Notes: generated by a model from the letters alone, not told the origin. A stretch of 64,000 nucleotides of DNA from Ptiloglossa arizonensis (GCF_051014685.1 NW_027479253.1:1-64000), one strand, 5' to 3'. Shown: positions 37,768-51,643, numbered from the stretch's first letter. Made by a program: numbers and translations.

Positions 37768-40176
37768 CCCAAACGCTTAACCAGAATGGCCTAGGGAAAA
37801 AATACACATACCGTTGTAATCGGGCGAGTTTCTACTTTCACACGCAAAAGGAATTTTTGGGTTAGGTCAATCCGTTCGCGAGATATGGGAGTTTGAAGAC
37901 TAGAAATGGTTGAGAAGGCAACTAATTTTTCGCAATTCTGTTGCTCCAAACGCTTAAGCAGAGTGGCCTAGGGAAAAAATGCACATACCGTTGTAATCGG
38001 GCGAGTTTCTAATTTCAGATGCAATAGGAATTTTTGGGTTAGGTCAATCCGCTCGCGAGATATGGGAGTTTGAAGGTAAGAAATGGTTGAGAGGACAACA
38101 AATTTGTCGCATTTCTGCTGCTCCAAACGCTTAACCAGAATGGCCTAAGGAAAAAATACACATACCGTTGTAATCGGGCGAGTTTCTACTTTCAAATGGA
38201 ATAGGAATTTTTGGGTTAGGTCAATCCGTTCGCGAGATATGGGAGTTTCAAGACTAGAAATGGTTGAGAAGGCAACAAATTTTTCGCAATTCTGCTGCTC
38301 CAAACGCTTAACCAGAATGGCCTAGGGAAAAAATACACATACCGTTGTAATCGGGCGAGTTTCTACTTTCAGTTGCAATAGGAATTTTTGGGTTAAGACA
38401 ATCCGTTCGCGAGATATGGGAGTTTGAAGACTAGAAATGGTTGAGAAGGCAACTAATTTTTCGCAATTCTGCTGCTCCAAACGCTTAACCAGAATGGCCT
38501 AAGGAAAAAATACACATACCGTTGTAATCGGGCGAGTTTCTACATTCAGATGCAATAGGAATTTTTGGGTTAGGTCAATCCGCTCGCGAGATACGGGAGT
38601 TTGAAGCTAAGAAATGGTTGAGAAGACAACAAATTTGTCGCACTTCTGCTGCTCCAAACGCTTAACAAGAATGGCCTAAGGAAAAAATACACATACCGTT
38701 GTAATCGGGCGAGTTTCTACTTTCAGATGCAATAGGAATTTTTGGGTTCGGGCAATCCGTTCGCGAGGTATGGGACTTTGAAGCTAAGAAATGGTTGAGA
38801 AGACAACAAATTTTCCGCAATTCTGCTGCTCCAAACGCCTAACCAGAATGGGCTAGGGAAAAAATTCACATACCGTTGTAATCGGGCGAGTTTCTACTTT
38901 CAGTTGCAATAGGAATTTTTGGGTTAAGTCAATCCGTTCGCGAGATATGGGAGTTTGAAGACTAGAAATGGTTGAGAAGGCAACTAATTTTTCGCAATTC
39001 TGCTGCTCCAAACGCTTAAGCAGAATGGCCTAGGGAAAAAATACACATACCGTTGTAATCGGGCGAGTTTCTACTTTCAGTTGCAATAGGAATTTTTGGG
39101 TTAAGACAATCCGTTCGCGAGATATGGGAGTTTGAAGACTAGAAATGGTTGAGAAGGCAACTAAATTTTCGCAATTCTGCTGCTCCAAACGCTTAACCAG
39201 AATGTCCTAGGGAAAAAATACACATACCCTTGTAATCGGGCGAGTTTCTACTTTCAGATGCAATAGGAATTTTTGGGTTAGGTCAATCCGCTCGCGAGAT
39301 ATGGGAGTTTGAAGCTAAGAAATGGTTGAGAAGAGAACAAATTTTTCGCAATTCTGCTGCTCCAAACGCTTAACCAGAATGGCCCAGGGAAAAATTACGC
39401 ATACCGTTGTAATCGGGCGAGTTTCTACTTTCAGACGCAGCAGGAATTTTTGGGTTCGGGCAATCCGTTCGCGAGGTATGGGACTTTGAACCTAAGAAAT
39501 GGTTCAGAAGATAACAAATTTTTCGCAATTCTGCTGCTCCAAACGCTTAACCAGAATGGCCTAGGGAAAAATTACGCATACCGTTGTAATCGGGCGAGCT
39601 TCTACTTTCAGACGCAGCAGGAATTTTTGGGTTCGGGCAATCCGTTCGCGAGGTATGGGACTTTGAAGCTAAGAAATGGTTGAGAAGACAACAAATTTTT
39701 CGCAATTCTGCTGCCCCAAACGCTTAACCAGAATGGGCTAGGGAAAAAATACACATACCGTTGTAATCGGGCGAGTTTCTACTTTCACACGCAACAGGAA
39801 TTTTTGGGTTAGGTCAATCCGTTCGCGAGATATGGGAGTTTGAAGCCAAGAAATGGTTCAGAAGGCATAAAATTTTTCGCAATTCTGCTGCTCCAAACGC
39901 TTAACCAGAATGTCCTAGGGAAAAAATACACATACCCTTGTAATCGGGCGAGTTTCTGCTTTCAGATGCAACAGGAATTTTTGGGTTAGGTCAATCCGTT
40001 CGCGAGATATGGGAGTTTGAAGCCAAGAAATGGTTGAGAAGGCATAAAATTTTTCGCAATTCTGCTGCCCCAAACGCTTAACCAGAATGGGCTAGGGAAA
40101 AAATACACATACCGTTGCAATCGGGCGAGTTTCTACTTTCAGATGCAATGGGAATTTTTGGGTTAGGTCAATCCGC
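37768..40176. repeat. Domain 2 block T-U-V, gttgcaatagg monomers, P-Q, M types
   Basis: About 13-14 monomers: T, U, V, gttgcaatagg (gggttaagaca), P, Q, two more gttgcaatagg monomers, an ordinary monomer, two M types with ggttcagaagataac in the first (39502), then cacgcaac and gatgcaac monomers with cagaatgtcctaggg, and one with gttgcaatcggg. The right part, from 39292, is copied at the far end of the window. Confidence 0.7.
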
Positions 40177-40195
40177 TCGCGAGATATGGGAGTTT
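39292..40195. repeat. Dispersed duplication SD9, copy a
   Basis: About 0.9 kb (five monomers) matching 63007-63911 at an offset of 23,715-23,716 bp. Both have ggttcagaagataac, the M pair, cagaatgtcctaggg and gttgcaatcggg. Differences include ggcccaggg against ggcctaggg, and gggctaggg against gagctaggg. A 77-codon plus-strand frame appears identically in both copies only because they are duplicates. Confidence 0.75.
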
Positions 40196-41732
40196 GAAGC
40201 CAAGAAATGGTTGAGAAGGCATAAAATTTTTCGCACTTCTGCTGCTCCAAACGCTTAACCAGAATGGCCTAGGGAAAAAATACACATACAGTTGTAATCG
40301 GACGTGTTTCTACTTTCAGATGCAATAGGAATTTTTGGGTTAGGTCAATCCGTTCGCGGGATATGGGAGTTTGAAGCCAAGAAATGGTTGAGAATGCAAA
40401 AAAATTTTCGCAATTCTGCTGAACCAACCACTTAACCAGAATGGTCTAGGGAAAAAATACACATACCGCTGTAGTCGGCCGAGTTTCTACTTTCAGATGC
40501 AATAGGAATTTTTGGGTTAGGCCAATCCGTTCGCGAGATATGGGAGTTTGAAGCCAAGAAATGGTTGAGAATGCAAAAAATTTTTCGCAATTCTGCTGCT
40601 CCAAACGCTTAACCAGAATGGCCTAGGGAAATAATACACATAACGTTGAAATCGGATGAGTTTCTACTTTCAGTTACAATAGGAATTTTTGGGTTAGGTC
40701 AATCCGTTCGCGAGATATGGGACTTTGAAGCTAAGAATTGGTTGAAAATACAACAAATTTTTCGCACTTCTGCTGCTCCAATCGCTTAACCATAATGGCC
40801 TAGGGGAAAAATACACGTACTGTTGTAATCGGGGGAGTTTCTACTTTCAGATGCAATAGGAATTTTTGGGTTCGGGCAATCCGTCCGCGAGGTATGGGAC
40901 TTTGAAGCTAAGAAATGGTTGAGAAGACAACAAATTGTTCGCAATTCTGCTGCTCCAAAGGCTTAACCAGAATGGGCTAGGGAAAAAATACACATACCGT
41001 TGTAATCGGGCGAGCTTCTATTTTCACACGCAACAGGAATTTTTGGGTTAGGTCAATCCGTTCGCGAGATATGGGAGTTTGAAGCCAAGAAATGGTTGAG
41101 AAGGCAAAAAATTTTTCGCAATTCTGCTGCTCCAAACGCTTAACCAGAATGGCCTAGAGAAAAAATACACATACCGTTGTAATCGGCGAGTTTCTACATT
41201 CAGATGCAATAGGAATTTTTGGGTTAGGTCAATCCGTCGCGAGATATGGGAGTTTGAAGCTAAGAAATGGTTGAGATGAGAACAAATTTTTCGCAATTCT
41301 GCTGCTCCAAACGCTTAACCAGAATGGCCTAGGGAAAAATTACGCATACCGCTGTAATCGGGCGAGTTTCTACTTTCAGACGCAGCAGGAATTTTTGGGT
41401 TCGGGCAATCCGTTCGCGAGGTATGGGACTTTGAAGCTAAGAAATGGTTGAGAAGACAACAAATTTGTCGCACTTCTGCTGCTCCAAACGGTTAACCAGA
41501 ATGGCCTAAGGAAAAAATATACATACCGTTGTAATCGGGCGAGTTTCTACTTTCAGATGCAATAGGAATTTTTGGGTTAGGTCAATCCGTTCGCGAGATA
41601 TGGGTGTTTGAAGACTAGAAATGGTTGAGAAGGCAACAAATTTTTCGCAATTCTGCTGCTCCAAACGCTTAACCTGCATGGGCTAGGGAAAAAATACACA
41701 TACCGTTGTAATCGGGCGAGTTTCTACATTCA

Positions 41733-43679
41733 GATGCAAGAGGAATTTTTGGGTTAGGTCAATCCGCTGGCGAGATATGGGAGTTTGAAGCCAAGAAATG
41801 GTTGAGTAGACAAAAAATTTGTCGCACTTCTGCTGCTCCAAACGCTTAACCAGAATGGCCTAAGGAAAAAATACACATACCGTTGTAATCGGGCGAGTTT
41901 CTACATTCAGATGCAATAGGAATTTTTGGGTTCGGGCAATCCGTTCGCGAGGTATGGGACTTTGAAGCTAAGAAATGGTTGAGAAGACAACAAATTTTCC
42001 GCAATTCTGCTGCTCCAAACGCTTAACCAGAATGGGCTAGGGAAAAAATACACATACCGTTGTAATCGGGCGAGTTTCTACTTTCACACGCAATAGGAAT
42101 TTTTGGGTTAGGTCAATCCGTTCGCGAGATATGGGAGTTTGAAGCCAAGAAATGGTTGAGAAGGCATAAAATTTTTCGCAATTCTGCAGCTCCAAACGCT
42201 TAACCAGAATGGCCTAGTGAAAAATTACGCATACCGTTGCAATCGGGCGAGTTTCTACTTTCAGACGCAGCAGGAATTTTTGGGTTCGGGCAATCCGTTC
42301 GCGAGGTATGGGACTTTGAAGCTAAGAAATGGTTGAGAAGACAACAAATTGTTCGCAATTCTGCTGCTCCAAAGGCTTAACCAGAATGGGCTAGGGAAAA
42401 AATACACATACCGTTGTAATCGGGCGAGCTTCTACTTTGACACGCAACAGGAATTTTTGGGTTAGGTCAATCCGTTCGCTAGATATGGGAGTTTGAAGCC
42501 AAGAAATGGTTGAGAAGGCAAAAAATTTTTCGCAATTCTGCTGCTCCAAACGCTTAACCAGAATGGCCTAGGGAAAAAATACACACACCGTTGTAATCGG
42601 GCGAGTTTCTACTTTCAGACGCAGCAGGAATTTTTGGGTTAGGTCAATCCGTTCGCGAGATATGGGAGTTTGAAGCCATGAAGTGGTTGAGAAGGCATAA
42701 AATTTTTCACAATTCTGTTGCTCCAAACGCTTAACCAGAATGGCCTAGGGAAAAAATACACATACCGCTGTATTCGGGCGAGTTTCTACTTTCAGATGCA
42801 ATAGGAATTTTTGGGTTAGGTCAATCCGTTCGCGAGATATGGGAGTTTGAAGACTAGAAATGGTTGAGAAGGTAACTAATTTTTCGCAATTCTGCTGCTC
42901 CAAACGCTTAAGCAGAGTGGCCTAGGGAAAAAATACACATACCGTTGTAATCGGGCGAGTTTCTAATTTCAGATGCAATAGGAATTTTTGGGTTAGGTCA
43001 ATCCGCTCGCGAGATATGGGAGTTTGAAGCTAAGAAATGGTTGAGAAGACAACAAATTTGTCGCATTTCTGCTGCTCCAAACGCTTAACCAGAATGGCCT
43101 AAGGAAAAAATACACATACCGTTGTAATCGGGCGAGTTTCTACTTTCAAATGGCATAGGAATTTTTGGGTTAGGTCAATCCGTTCGCGAGATATGGGAGT
43201 TTCAAGACTAGAAATGTTTGAGAAGGCATCAAATTTTTCGCAATTCTGCTGCTCCAAACGCTTAACCAGAATGGCCTAGGGAAAAAATACACATACCCTT
43301 CTAATCGGGCGCGTTTCTACTTTCAGATGCAATGGGTATTTTTGAGTTAGGTCAATCCGTTCGCGAGATATGGGAGTTTGAAGACTAGAAATGGTTGAGA
43401 AGGCAACTAATTTTTCGCACTTCTGCTGCTCCAAACGCTTAACAAGAATGGCCTAAGGAAAAAATACACATACCGTTGTAATCGGGCGAGTTTCTACTTT
43501 CAGATGCAATAGGAATTTTTGGGTTCGGGCAATCCGTTCGCGAGGTATGGGACTTTGAAGCTAAGAAATGGTTGAGAAGACAACAAATTTTCCGCAATTC
43601 TGCTGCTCCAAACGCTTAACCAGAATGGGCTAGGGAAAAAATACACATACCGTTGTAATCGGGCGAGTTTCTACATTCA
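41733..43679. repeat. 11-monomer unit, L-to-L, copy 2
   Basis: The unit is 1,947 bp and the next L starts at 43680. The order is L-Q-R'-M/J-K-M/S-T-U-V-W/P-Q. The M/S monomer at 42618 starts gacgcagcagg and continues as S (gccatgaagtgg). The W/P monomer near 43326 starts as W (gcaatgggtattt) and ends as P (gcacttctg, aacaagaatgg). X and separate M and P monomers of the copy at 23152 are missing, yet the count is still eleven. Confidence 0.75.
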
Positions 43680-43864
43680 GATGCAATAGGAATTTTTGGG
43701 TTAGTTCAATCCGCTGGCGAGATATGGGAGTTTGAAGCTAAGAAATGGTTGAGAAGACAACAAACTTGTCGCACTTCTGCTGCTCCAAACGCTTAACCAG
43801 AATGGCCTAAGGAAAAAATACACATACCGTTGTAATCGGGCGAGTTTCTACTTTCACACGCAAT

Positions 43865-44866
43865 AGGAATTTTTGGGTTAGGTCAATCCGTTCGCGAGAT
43901 ATGGGAGTTTGAAGCCAAGAAATGGTTGAGAAGGCATAAAATTTTTCGCAATTCTGCTGCTCCAAACGCTTAACCAGAATGGCCTAGGGAAAAATTACGC
44001 ATACCGTTGTAATCGGGCGAGTTTCTATTTTCAGAAGCAGCAGGAATTTTTGGGTTCGGGCAATCCGTTCGCGAGGTATGGGACTTTGAAGCTAAGAAAT
44101 GGTTGAGAAGACAACAAATTGTTCGCAATTCTGCTGCTCCAAAGGCTTAACCAGAATGGGCTAGGGAAAAAATACACATACCGTTGTAATCGGGCGAGCT
44201 TCTACTTTCACACGCAACAGGAATTTTTGGGTTAGGTCAATCCGTTCGCGAGATATGGGAGTTTGAAGCCAAGAAATGGTTGAGAAGGCAAAAAATTTTT
44301 CGCAATTCTGCTGCTCCAAACGCTTAACCAGAATGGCCTAGGGAAAAAATACACACACCGTTGTAATCGGGCGAGTTTCTACTTTCAGACGCAGCAGGAA
44401 TTTTTGGGTTCGGGCAATCCGTTCGCGAGGTATGGGACTTTGAAGCTAAGAAATGGTTGAGAAGACAACAAATTTTTCGCAATTCTGCTGCCCCAAACGC
44501 TTAACCAGAATGGCCTAGGGAAAAAATACACATACCGTTGTAATCGGGCGAGTTTCTACTTTCACACGCAACAGGAATTTTTGGGTTAGGTCAATCCGTT
44601 CGCGAGATATGGGAGTTTGAAGCCAAGAAATGGTTGAGAAGGCATAAAATTTTTCGCAATTCTGCTGCTCCAAACGCTTAACCAGAATGGCCTAGGGAAA
44701 AATTACGCATACCGTTGTAATCGGGCGAGTTTCTATTTTCAGAAGCAGCAGGAATTTTTGGGTTCGGGCAATCCGTTCGCGAGGTATGGGACTTTGAAGC
44801 TAAGAAATGGTTGAGAAGACAACAAATTGTTCGCAATTCTGCTGCTCCAAAGGCTTAACCAGAATG
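43865..44866. repeat. Four-monomer (708-bp) local tandem duplication
   Basis: Bases 43865-44158 recur at 44573-44866, exactly 708 bp on, including the rare ttctattttcagaagcag at 44025 and 44733. The order is R'-M/J-K-M, then R'-M/J again. The second copy breaks off into a W-type end, with cccttctaatcgggcgcg at 44889, a phrase also at 43296 (1,593 bp or nine monomers earlier). The partner segment near 52 kb has only one copy, so the event followed or reversed in one of the SD5 copies. Confidence 0.75.
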
Positions 44867-47646
44867 GCCTAGGGAAAAAATACACATACCCTTCTAATCG
44901 GGCGCGTTTCTACTTTCAGATGCAATGGGTATTTTTGAGTTAGGTCAATCCGTTCGCGAGATATGGGAGTTTGAAGACTAGAAATGGTTGAGAAGGCAAC
45001 TAATTTTTCGCAATTCTGCTGCTCCAAACGCTTAACCAGCATGGCCTAGGGAAAAAATACACATACCGTTCTAATCGGGCGAGTTTCTACTTTCAGATGC
45101 AATAGGAATTTTTGGGTTAGGTCAATCCGTTCGCGAGATATGGGAGTTTGAAGACTAGAAATGGTTGAGAAGGCAACTAATTTTTCGCAATTCTGCTGCT
45201 CCAAACGCTTAAGCAGAGTGGCCGAGGGAAAAAATACACATACCGTTGTAATCGGGCGAGTTTCTAATTTCAGATGCAATAGGAATTTTTGGGTTAGGTC
45301 AATCCGCTCGCGAGATATGGGAGTTTGAAGCTAAGAAATGGTTGAGAAGACAACAAATTTGTCGCATTTCTGCTGCTCCAAACGCTTAACAAGAATGGCC
45401 TAAGGAAAAAATACACATACCGTTGTAATCGGGCGAGTTTCTACTTTCAAATGGAATAGGAATTTTTGGGTTAGGTCAATCCGTTCGCGAGATATGGGAG
45501 TTTCAAGACTAGAAATGGTTGAGAAGGCAACAAATTTTTCGCAATTCTGCTGCTCCAAACGCTTAACCAGAATGGCCTAGGGAAAAAATACACATACCGT
45601 TCTAATCGGGCGAGTTTCTACTTTCAGATGCAATGGGTATTTTTGGGTTGGGTCTATACGTTCGCGAGATATGGGAGTTTGAAGACTAGAAATGGTTGAG
45701 AAGGCAACTAATTTTTCGCAATTCTGCTGCTCCAAACGCTTAACCAGCATGGCCTAGGGAAAAAATACACATACCGTTGTAATCGGGCGAGTTTCTACAT
45801 TCAGATGCAATAGGAATTTTTGGGTTAGGTCAATCCGCTCGCGAGATACGGGAGTTTGAAGCTAAGAAATGGTTGAGAAGACAACAAATTTGTCGCACTT
45901 CTGCTGCTCCAAACGCTTAACAAGAATGGCCTAAGGAAAAAATACACATACCGTTGTAATCGGGCGAGTTTCTACTTTCAGATGCAATAGGAATTTTTGG
46001 GTTCGGGCAATCCGTTCGCGAGGTATGGGACTTTGAAGCTAAGAAATGGTTGAGAAGACAACAAATTTTCCGCAATTCTGCTGTTCCAAACGCTTAACCA
46101 GAATGGGCTAGGGAAAAAATACACATACCGTTGTAATAGGGCGAGTTTCTACTTTCAGATGCAATAGGAATTTTTGGGTTCGGGCAATCCGTTCGCGAGG
46201 TATGGGACTTTGAAGCTAAGAAATGGTTGAGAAGACAACAAATTTTCCGCAATTCTGCTGTTCCAAACGCTTAACCAGAATGGGCTAGGGAAAAAATACA
46301 CATACCGTTGTAATAGGGCGAGTTTCTACTTTCAGATGCAACAGGAATTTTTGGGTTAGGTCAATCCGTTCGCGAGATATGGGAGTTTGAAGCCAAGAAA
46401 TGGTTGAGAAGGCATAACATTTTTCGCAATTCTGCTGCTCCAAACGCTTAACCAGAATGGCCTAGGGAAAAAATACACATACCGTTGTAATCGGGCGAGT
46501 TTCTACTTTCAGTTGCAATAGGAATTTTTGGGTTAGGTCAATCCGTTCGCGAGATATGGGAGTTTGAAGCCAAGAAATGGTTGAGAAGGCATAAAATTTT
46601 TCGCAATTCTGCCACTCCAAACGCTTAACCAGAATGGCCTAGGGAAAAAATACACATACCGCTGTAGTCGGGCGAGTTTCTACTTTCAAATGCAATAGGA
46701 ATTTGTGGGTTAGGTCAATCCGTTCGTGAGATATGGCAGTTTGAAGCCAAGAAATGGTTGAGAAGGCAAAAAATTTTTCGCAATTCTGCTGTTCCAAACG
46801 CTTAACCAGAATGGCCTAGGGAAAAAATACACACACCGTTGTAATCGGGCGAGTTTCTACTTTCAGATGCTATAGGAATTTTTGGGTTGGGTCAATCCGT
46901 TCGCGAGATATGGGAGTTTGAAGCTAAGAAATGGTTGACAAGACAACACATTTTTCGCACTTCTGCTGCTCCAATCGCTTAACCAGAATGGCCTAGGGGA
47001 AAAATACACATACCGTTGTAATCGGGCGAGCTTCTACTTTCAAATGCAATGGGAATTTTTGGGTTAGGTCAATCCGTTCGCGAGATATGGCAGTTTGAAG
47101 CCAAGAAATGGTTGAGAAGGCAAAAAATTTTTCGCACTTCTGCTGCTCCAAACGCTTAACCAGAATGGCCTAGGGAAAAAATACACATACCGTTGTAATC
47201 GGACGAGTTTCTACTTTCAGATGCAATAGGAATTTTTGGGTTAGGTCAATCCGTTCGCGGGATATGGGAGTTTGAAGCCAAGAAATGGTTGAGAATGCAA
47301 AAAATTTTTCGCAATTCTGCTGAACCAACCACTTAACCAGAATGGTCTAGGGAAAAAATACACATACCGTTGTAGTCGGGCGAGTTTCTACTTTCAGATG
47401 CAATAGGAATTTTTGGGTTAGGCCAATCCGTTCGCGAGATATGGGAGTTTGAAGCCAAGAAATGGTTGAGAAGGCAAAAAATTTTTCGCAATTCTGCTGC
47501 TCCAAACGCTTAACCAGAATGGCCTAGGGAAATAATACACATAACGTTGAAATCGGGTGAGTTTCTACTTTCAGTTACAATAGGAATTTTTGGGTTAGGT
47601 CAATCCGTTCGCGAGATATGGGACTTTGAAGCTAAGAATTGGTTGA

Positions 47647-48140
47647 AAATACAACAAATTTTTTCGCACTTCTGCTGCTCCAATCGCTTAACCAGAATGG
47701 CCTAGGGGAAAAATACACGTACTGTTGTAATCGGGGGAGTTTCTACTTTCAGATGCAATAGGAATTTTTGGGTTCGGGCAATCCGTCCGCGAGGTATGGG
47801 ACTTTGAAGCTAAGAAATGGTTGAGAAGACAACAAATTGTTCGCAATTCTGCTGCTCCTAAGGCTTAACCAGAATGGGCTAGGGAAAAAATACACATACC
47901 GTTGTAATCGGGCGAGTTTCTACATTCAGATGCAATAGGAATTTTTGGGTTCGGGCAATCCGTTCGCGAGGTATGGGACTTTGAAGCTAAGAAATGGTTG
48001 AGAAGACAACAAATTTTCCGCAATTCTGCTGCTCCAAACGCTTAACCAGAATGAGCTAGGGAAAAAATACACATACCGTTGTAATCGGGCGAGTTTCTAC
48101 TTTCACACGCAATAGGAATTTTTGGGTTAGGTCAATCCGT
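47647..48140. repeat. Linker block between the SD5 copies
   Basis: About three monomers: the end of N, an M/J monomer with gctcctaaggc and ttcgggcaatccgtccgcgagg, a Q (attttccgc, gagctaggg) and the start of a cacgcaatagg monomer. The two SD5 copies are therefore almost directly adjacent, 494 bp apart. Confidence 0.7.
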
Positions 48141-49696
48141 TCGCGAGATATGGGAGTTTGAAGCCAAGAAATGGTTGAGAAGGCATAAAATTTTTCGCAC
48201 TTCTGCTGCTCCAAACGCTTAACCAGAATGGCCTAGGGAAAAAATACACATACAGTTGTAATCGGACGAGTTTCTACTTTCAGATGCAATAGGAATTTTT
48301 GGGTTAGGTCAATCCGTTCGCGGGATATGGGAGTTTGAAGCCAAGAAATGGTTGAGAATGCAAAAAAATTTTCGCAATTCTGCTGAACCAACCACTTAAC
48401 CAGAATGGTCTAGGGAAAAAATACACATACCGCTGTAGTCGGCCGAGTTTCTACTTTCAGATGCAATAGGAATTTTTGGGTTAGGCCAATCCGTTCGCGA
48501 GATATGGGAGTTTGAAGCCAAGAAATGGTTGAGAATGCAAAAAATTTTTCGCAATCCTGCTGCTCCAAACGCTTAACCAGAATGGCCTAGGGAAATAATA
48601 CACATAACGTTGAAATCGGATGAGTTTCTACTTTCAGTTACAATAGGAATTTTTGGGTTAGGTCAATCCGTTCGCGAGATATGGGACTTTGAAGCTAAGA
48701 ATTGGTTGAAAATACAACAAATTTTTCGCACTTCTGCTGCTCCAATCGCTTAACCATAATGGCCTAGGGGAAAAATACACGTACTGTTGTAATCGGGGGA
48801 GTTTCTACTTTCAGATGCAATAGGAATTTTTGGGTTCGGGCAATCCGTCCGCGAGGTATGGGACTTTGAAGCTAAGAAATGGTTGAGAAGACAACAAATT
48901 GTTCGCAATTCTGCTGCTCCAAAGGCTTAACCAGAATGGGCTAGGGAAAAAATACACATACCGTTGTAATCGGGCGAGCTTCTACTTTCACACGCAACAG
49001 GAATTTTTAGGTTAGGTCAATCCGTTCGCGAGATATGGGAGTTTGAAGCCAAGAAATGGTTGAGAAGGCAAAAAATTTTTCGCAATTCTGCTGCTCCAAA
49101 CGCTTAACCAGAATGGCCTAGAGAAAAAATACACATAGCGTTGTAATCGGCGAGTTTCTACATTCAGATGCAATAGGAATTTTTGGGTTAGGTCAATCCG
49201 TCGCGAGATATGGGAGTTTGAAGCTAAGAAATGGTTGAGATGAGAACAAATTTTTCGCAATTCTGCTGCTCCAAACGCTTAACCAGAATGGCCTAGGGAA
49301 AAATTACGCATACCGCTGTAATCGGGCGAGTTTCTACTTTCAGACGCAGCAGGAATTTTTGGGTTCGGGCAATCCGTTCGCGAGGTATGGGACTTTGAAG
49401 CTAAGAAATGGTTGAGAAGACAACAAATTTGTCGCACTTCTGCTGCTCCAAACGGTTAACCAGAATGGCCTAAGGAAAAAATATACATACCGTTGTAATC
49501 GGGCGAGTTTCTACTTTCAGATGCAATAGGAATTTTTGGGTTAGGTCAATCCGTTCGCGAGATATGGGTGTTTGAAGACTAGAAATGGTTGAGAAGGCAA
49601 CAAATTTTTCGCAATTCTGCTGCTCCAAACGCTTAACCAGCATGGGCTAGGGAAAAAATACACATACCGTTGTAATCGGGCGAGTTTCTACATTCA

Positions 49697-51643
49697 GATG
49701 CAAGAGGAATTTTTGGGTTAGGTCAATCCGCTGGCGAGATATGGGAGTTTGAAGCTAAGAAATGGTTGAGTAGACAAAAAATTTGTCGCACTTCTGCTGC
49801 TCCAAACGCTTAACCAGAATGGCCTAAGGAAAAAATACACATACCGTTGTAATCGGGCGAGTTTCTACATTCAGATGCAATAGGAATTTTTGGGTTCGGG
49901 CATTCCGTTCGCGAGGTATGGGACTTTGAAGCTAAGAAATGGTTGAGAAGACAACAAATTTTCCGCAATTCTGCTGCTCCAAACGCTTAACCAGAATGGG
50001 CTAGGGAAAAAATACACATACCGTTGTAATCGGGCGAGTTTCTACTTTCACACGCAATAGGAATTTTTGGGTTAGGTCAATCCGTTCGCGAGATATGGGA
50101 GTTTGAAGCCAAGAAATGGTTGAGAAGGCATAAAATTTTTCGCAATTCTGCAGCTCCAAACGCTTAACCAGAATGGCCTAGTGAAAAATTACGCATACCG
50201 TTGCAATCGGGCGAGTTTCTACTTTCAGACGCAGCAGGAATTTTTGGGTTCTGGCAATCCGTTCGCGAGGTATGGGACTTTGAAGCTAAGAAATGGTTGA
50301 GAAGACAACAAATTGTTCGCAATTCTGCTGCTCCAAAGGCTTAACCAGAATGGGCTAGGGAAAAAATACACATACCGTTGTAATCGGGCGAGCTTCTACT
50401 TTCACACGCAACAGGAATTTTTGGGTTAGGTCAATCCGTTCGCGAGATATGGGAGTTTGAAGCCAAGAAATGGTTGAGAAGGCAAAAAATTTTTCGCAAT
50501 TCTGCTGCTCCAAACGCTTAACCAGAATGGCCTAGGGAAAAAATACACACACCGTTGTAATCGGGCGAGTTTCTACTTTCAGACGCAGCAGGAATTTTTG
50601 GGTTAGGTCAATCCGTTCGCGAGATATGGGAGTTTGAAGCCATGAAGTGGTTGAGAAGGCATAAAATTTTTCACAATTCTGTTGCTCCAAACGCTTAACC
50701 AGAATGGCCTAGGGAAAAAATACACATACCGCTGTAATCGGGCGAGTTTCTACTTTCAGATGCAATAGGAATTTTTGGGTTAGGTCAATCCGCTCGCGAG
50801 ATATGGGAGTTTGAAGCTAAGAAATGGTTGAGAAGACAACAAATTTGTCGCATTTCTGCTGCTCCAAACGCTTAACCAGAATGGCCTAAGGAAAAAATAC
50901 ACATACCGTTGTAATCGGGCGAGTTTCTACTTTCAAATGGCATAGGAATTTTTGGGTTAGGTCAATCCGTTCGCGAGATATGGGAGTTTCAAGACTAGAA
51001 ATGTTTGAGAAGGCAACAAATTTTTCGCAATTCTGCTGCTCCAAACGCTTAACCAGAATGGCCTAGGGAAAAAATACACATACCCTTCTAATCGGGCGCG
51101 TTTCTACTTTCAGATGCAATGGGTATTTTTGAGTTAGGTCAATCCGTTCGCGAGATATGGGAGTTTGAAGACTAGAAATGGTTGAGAAGGCAACTAATTT
51201 TTCGCAATTCTGCTGCTCCAAACGCTTAACCAGCATGGCCTAGGGAAAAAATACACATACCGTTGTAATCGGGCGAGTTTCTACATTCAGATGCAATAGG
51301 AATTTTTGGGTTAGGTCAATCCGCTCGCGAGATACGGGAGTTTGAAGCTAAGAAATGGTTGAGAAGACAACAAATTTGTCGCACTTCTGCTGCTCCAAAC
51401 GCTTAACAAGAATGGCCTAAGGAAAAAATACACATACCGTTGTAATCGGGCGAGTTTCTACTTTCAGATGCAATAGGAATTTTTGGGTTCGGGCAATCCG
51501 TTCGCGAGGTATGGGACTTTGAAGCTAAGAAATGGTTGAGAAGACAACAAATTTTCCGCAATTCTGCTGCTCCAAACGCTTAACCAGAATGGGCTAGGGA
51601 AAAAATACACATACCGTTGTAATCGGGCGAGTTTCTACATTCA
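49697..51643. repeat. 11-monomer unit, L-to-L, copy 3
   Basis: The unit is 1,947 bp and the next L starts at 51644 (with the change caatcagctgg). The order is L-Q-R'-M/J-K-M/S-U-V-W-P-Q. Compared with 41733-43679 it has lost T and restored separate W and P, so one loss and one gain cancel and the unit length is unchanged. Confidence 0.75.

Larger units (their letters stand above)
40177..47646. repeat. Segmental duplication SD5, copy a
   Basis: About 7.5 kb matching 48141-55787. Offset steps are 7,964, 7,787, 7,964, 7,609, 7,433 and 8,141 bp, all whole-monomer changes within a base or two. Shared rare words include acatacagttg (near 40285 and 48249), atgcaagagg (41733 and 49697), gcagctccaaac (42186 and 50150), ctagtgaaaaatt (42213 and 50177) and ttctattttcagaagcag (44025 and 51989). 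It contains domain 1-like islands at both ends (H', D', N, J, I on the left; F, G, J', B, H', D', N on the right). Confidence 0.88.

Noticed and set aside
39450..39683. 77-codon plus-strand frame, identical at 63165-63398, and an 87-codon plus-strand frame at 60535-60798.
   Set aside because: They lie wholly in satellite monomers. The first two are identical because of the SD9 duplication, not because of protein conservation.
42618..42794. Chimeric monomers taken as insertion sites of a mobile element.
   Set aside because: The joins are in register, add no foreign sequence, and show no target-site duplication or terminal inverted repeat. Exchange between monomers explains them.
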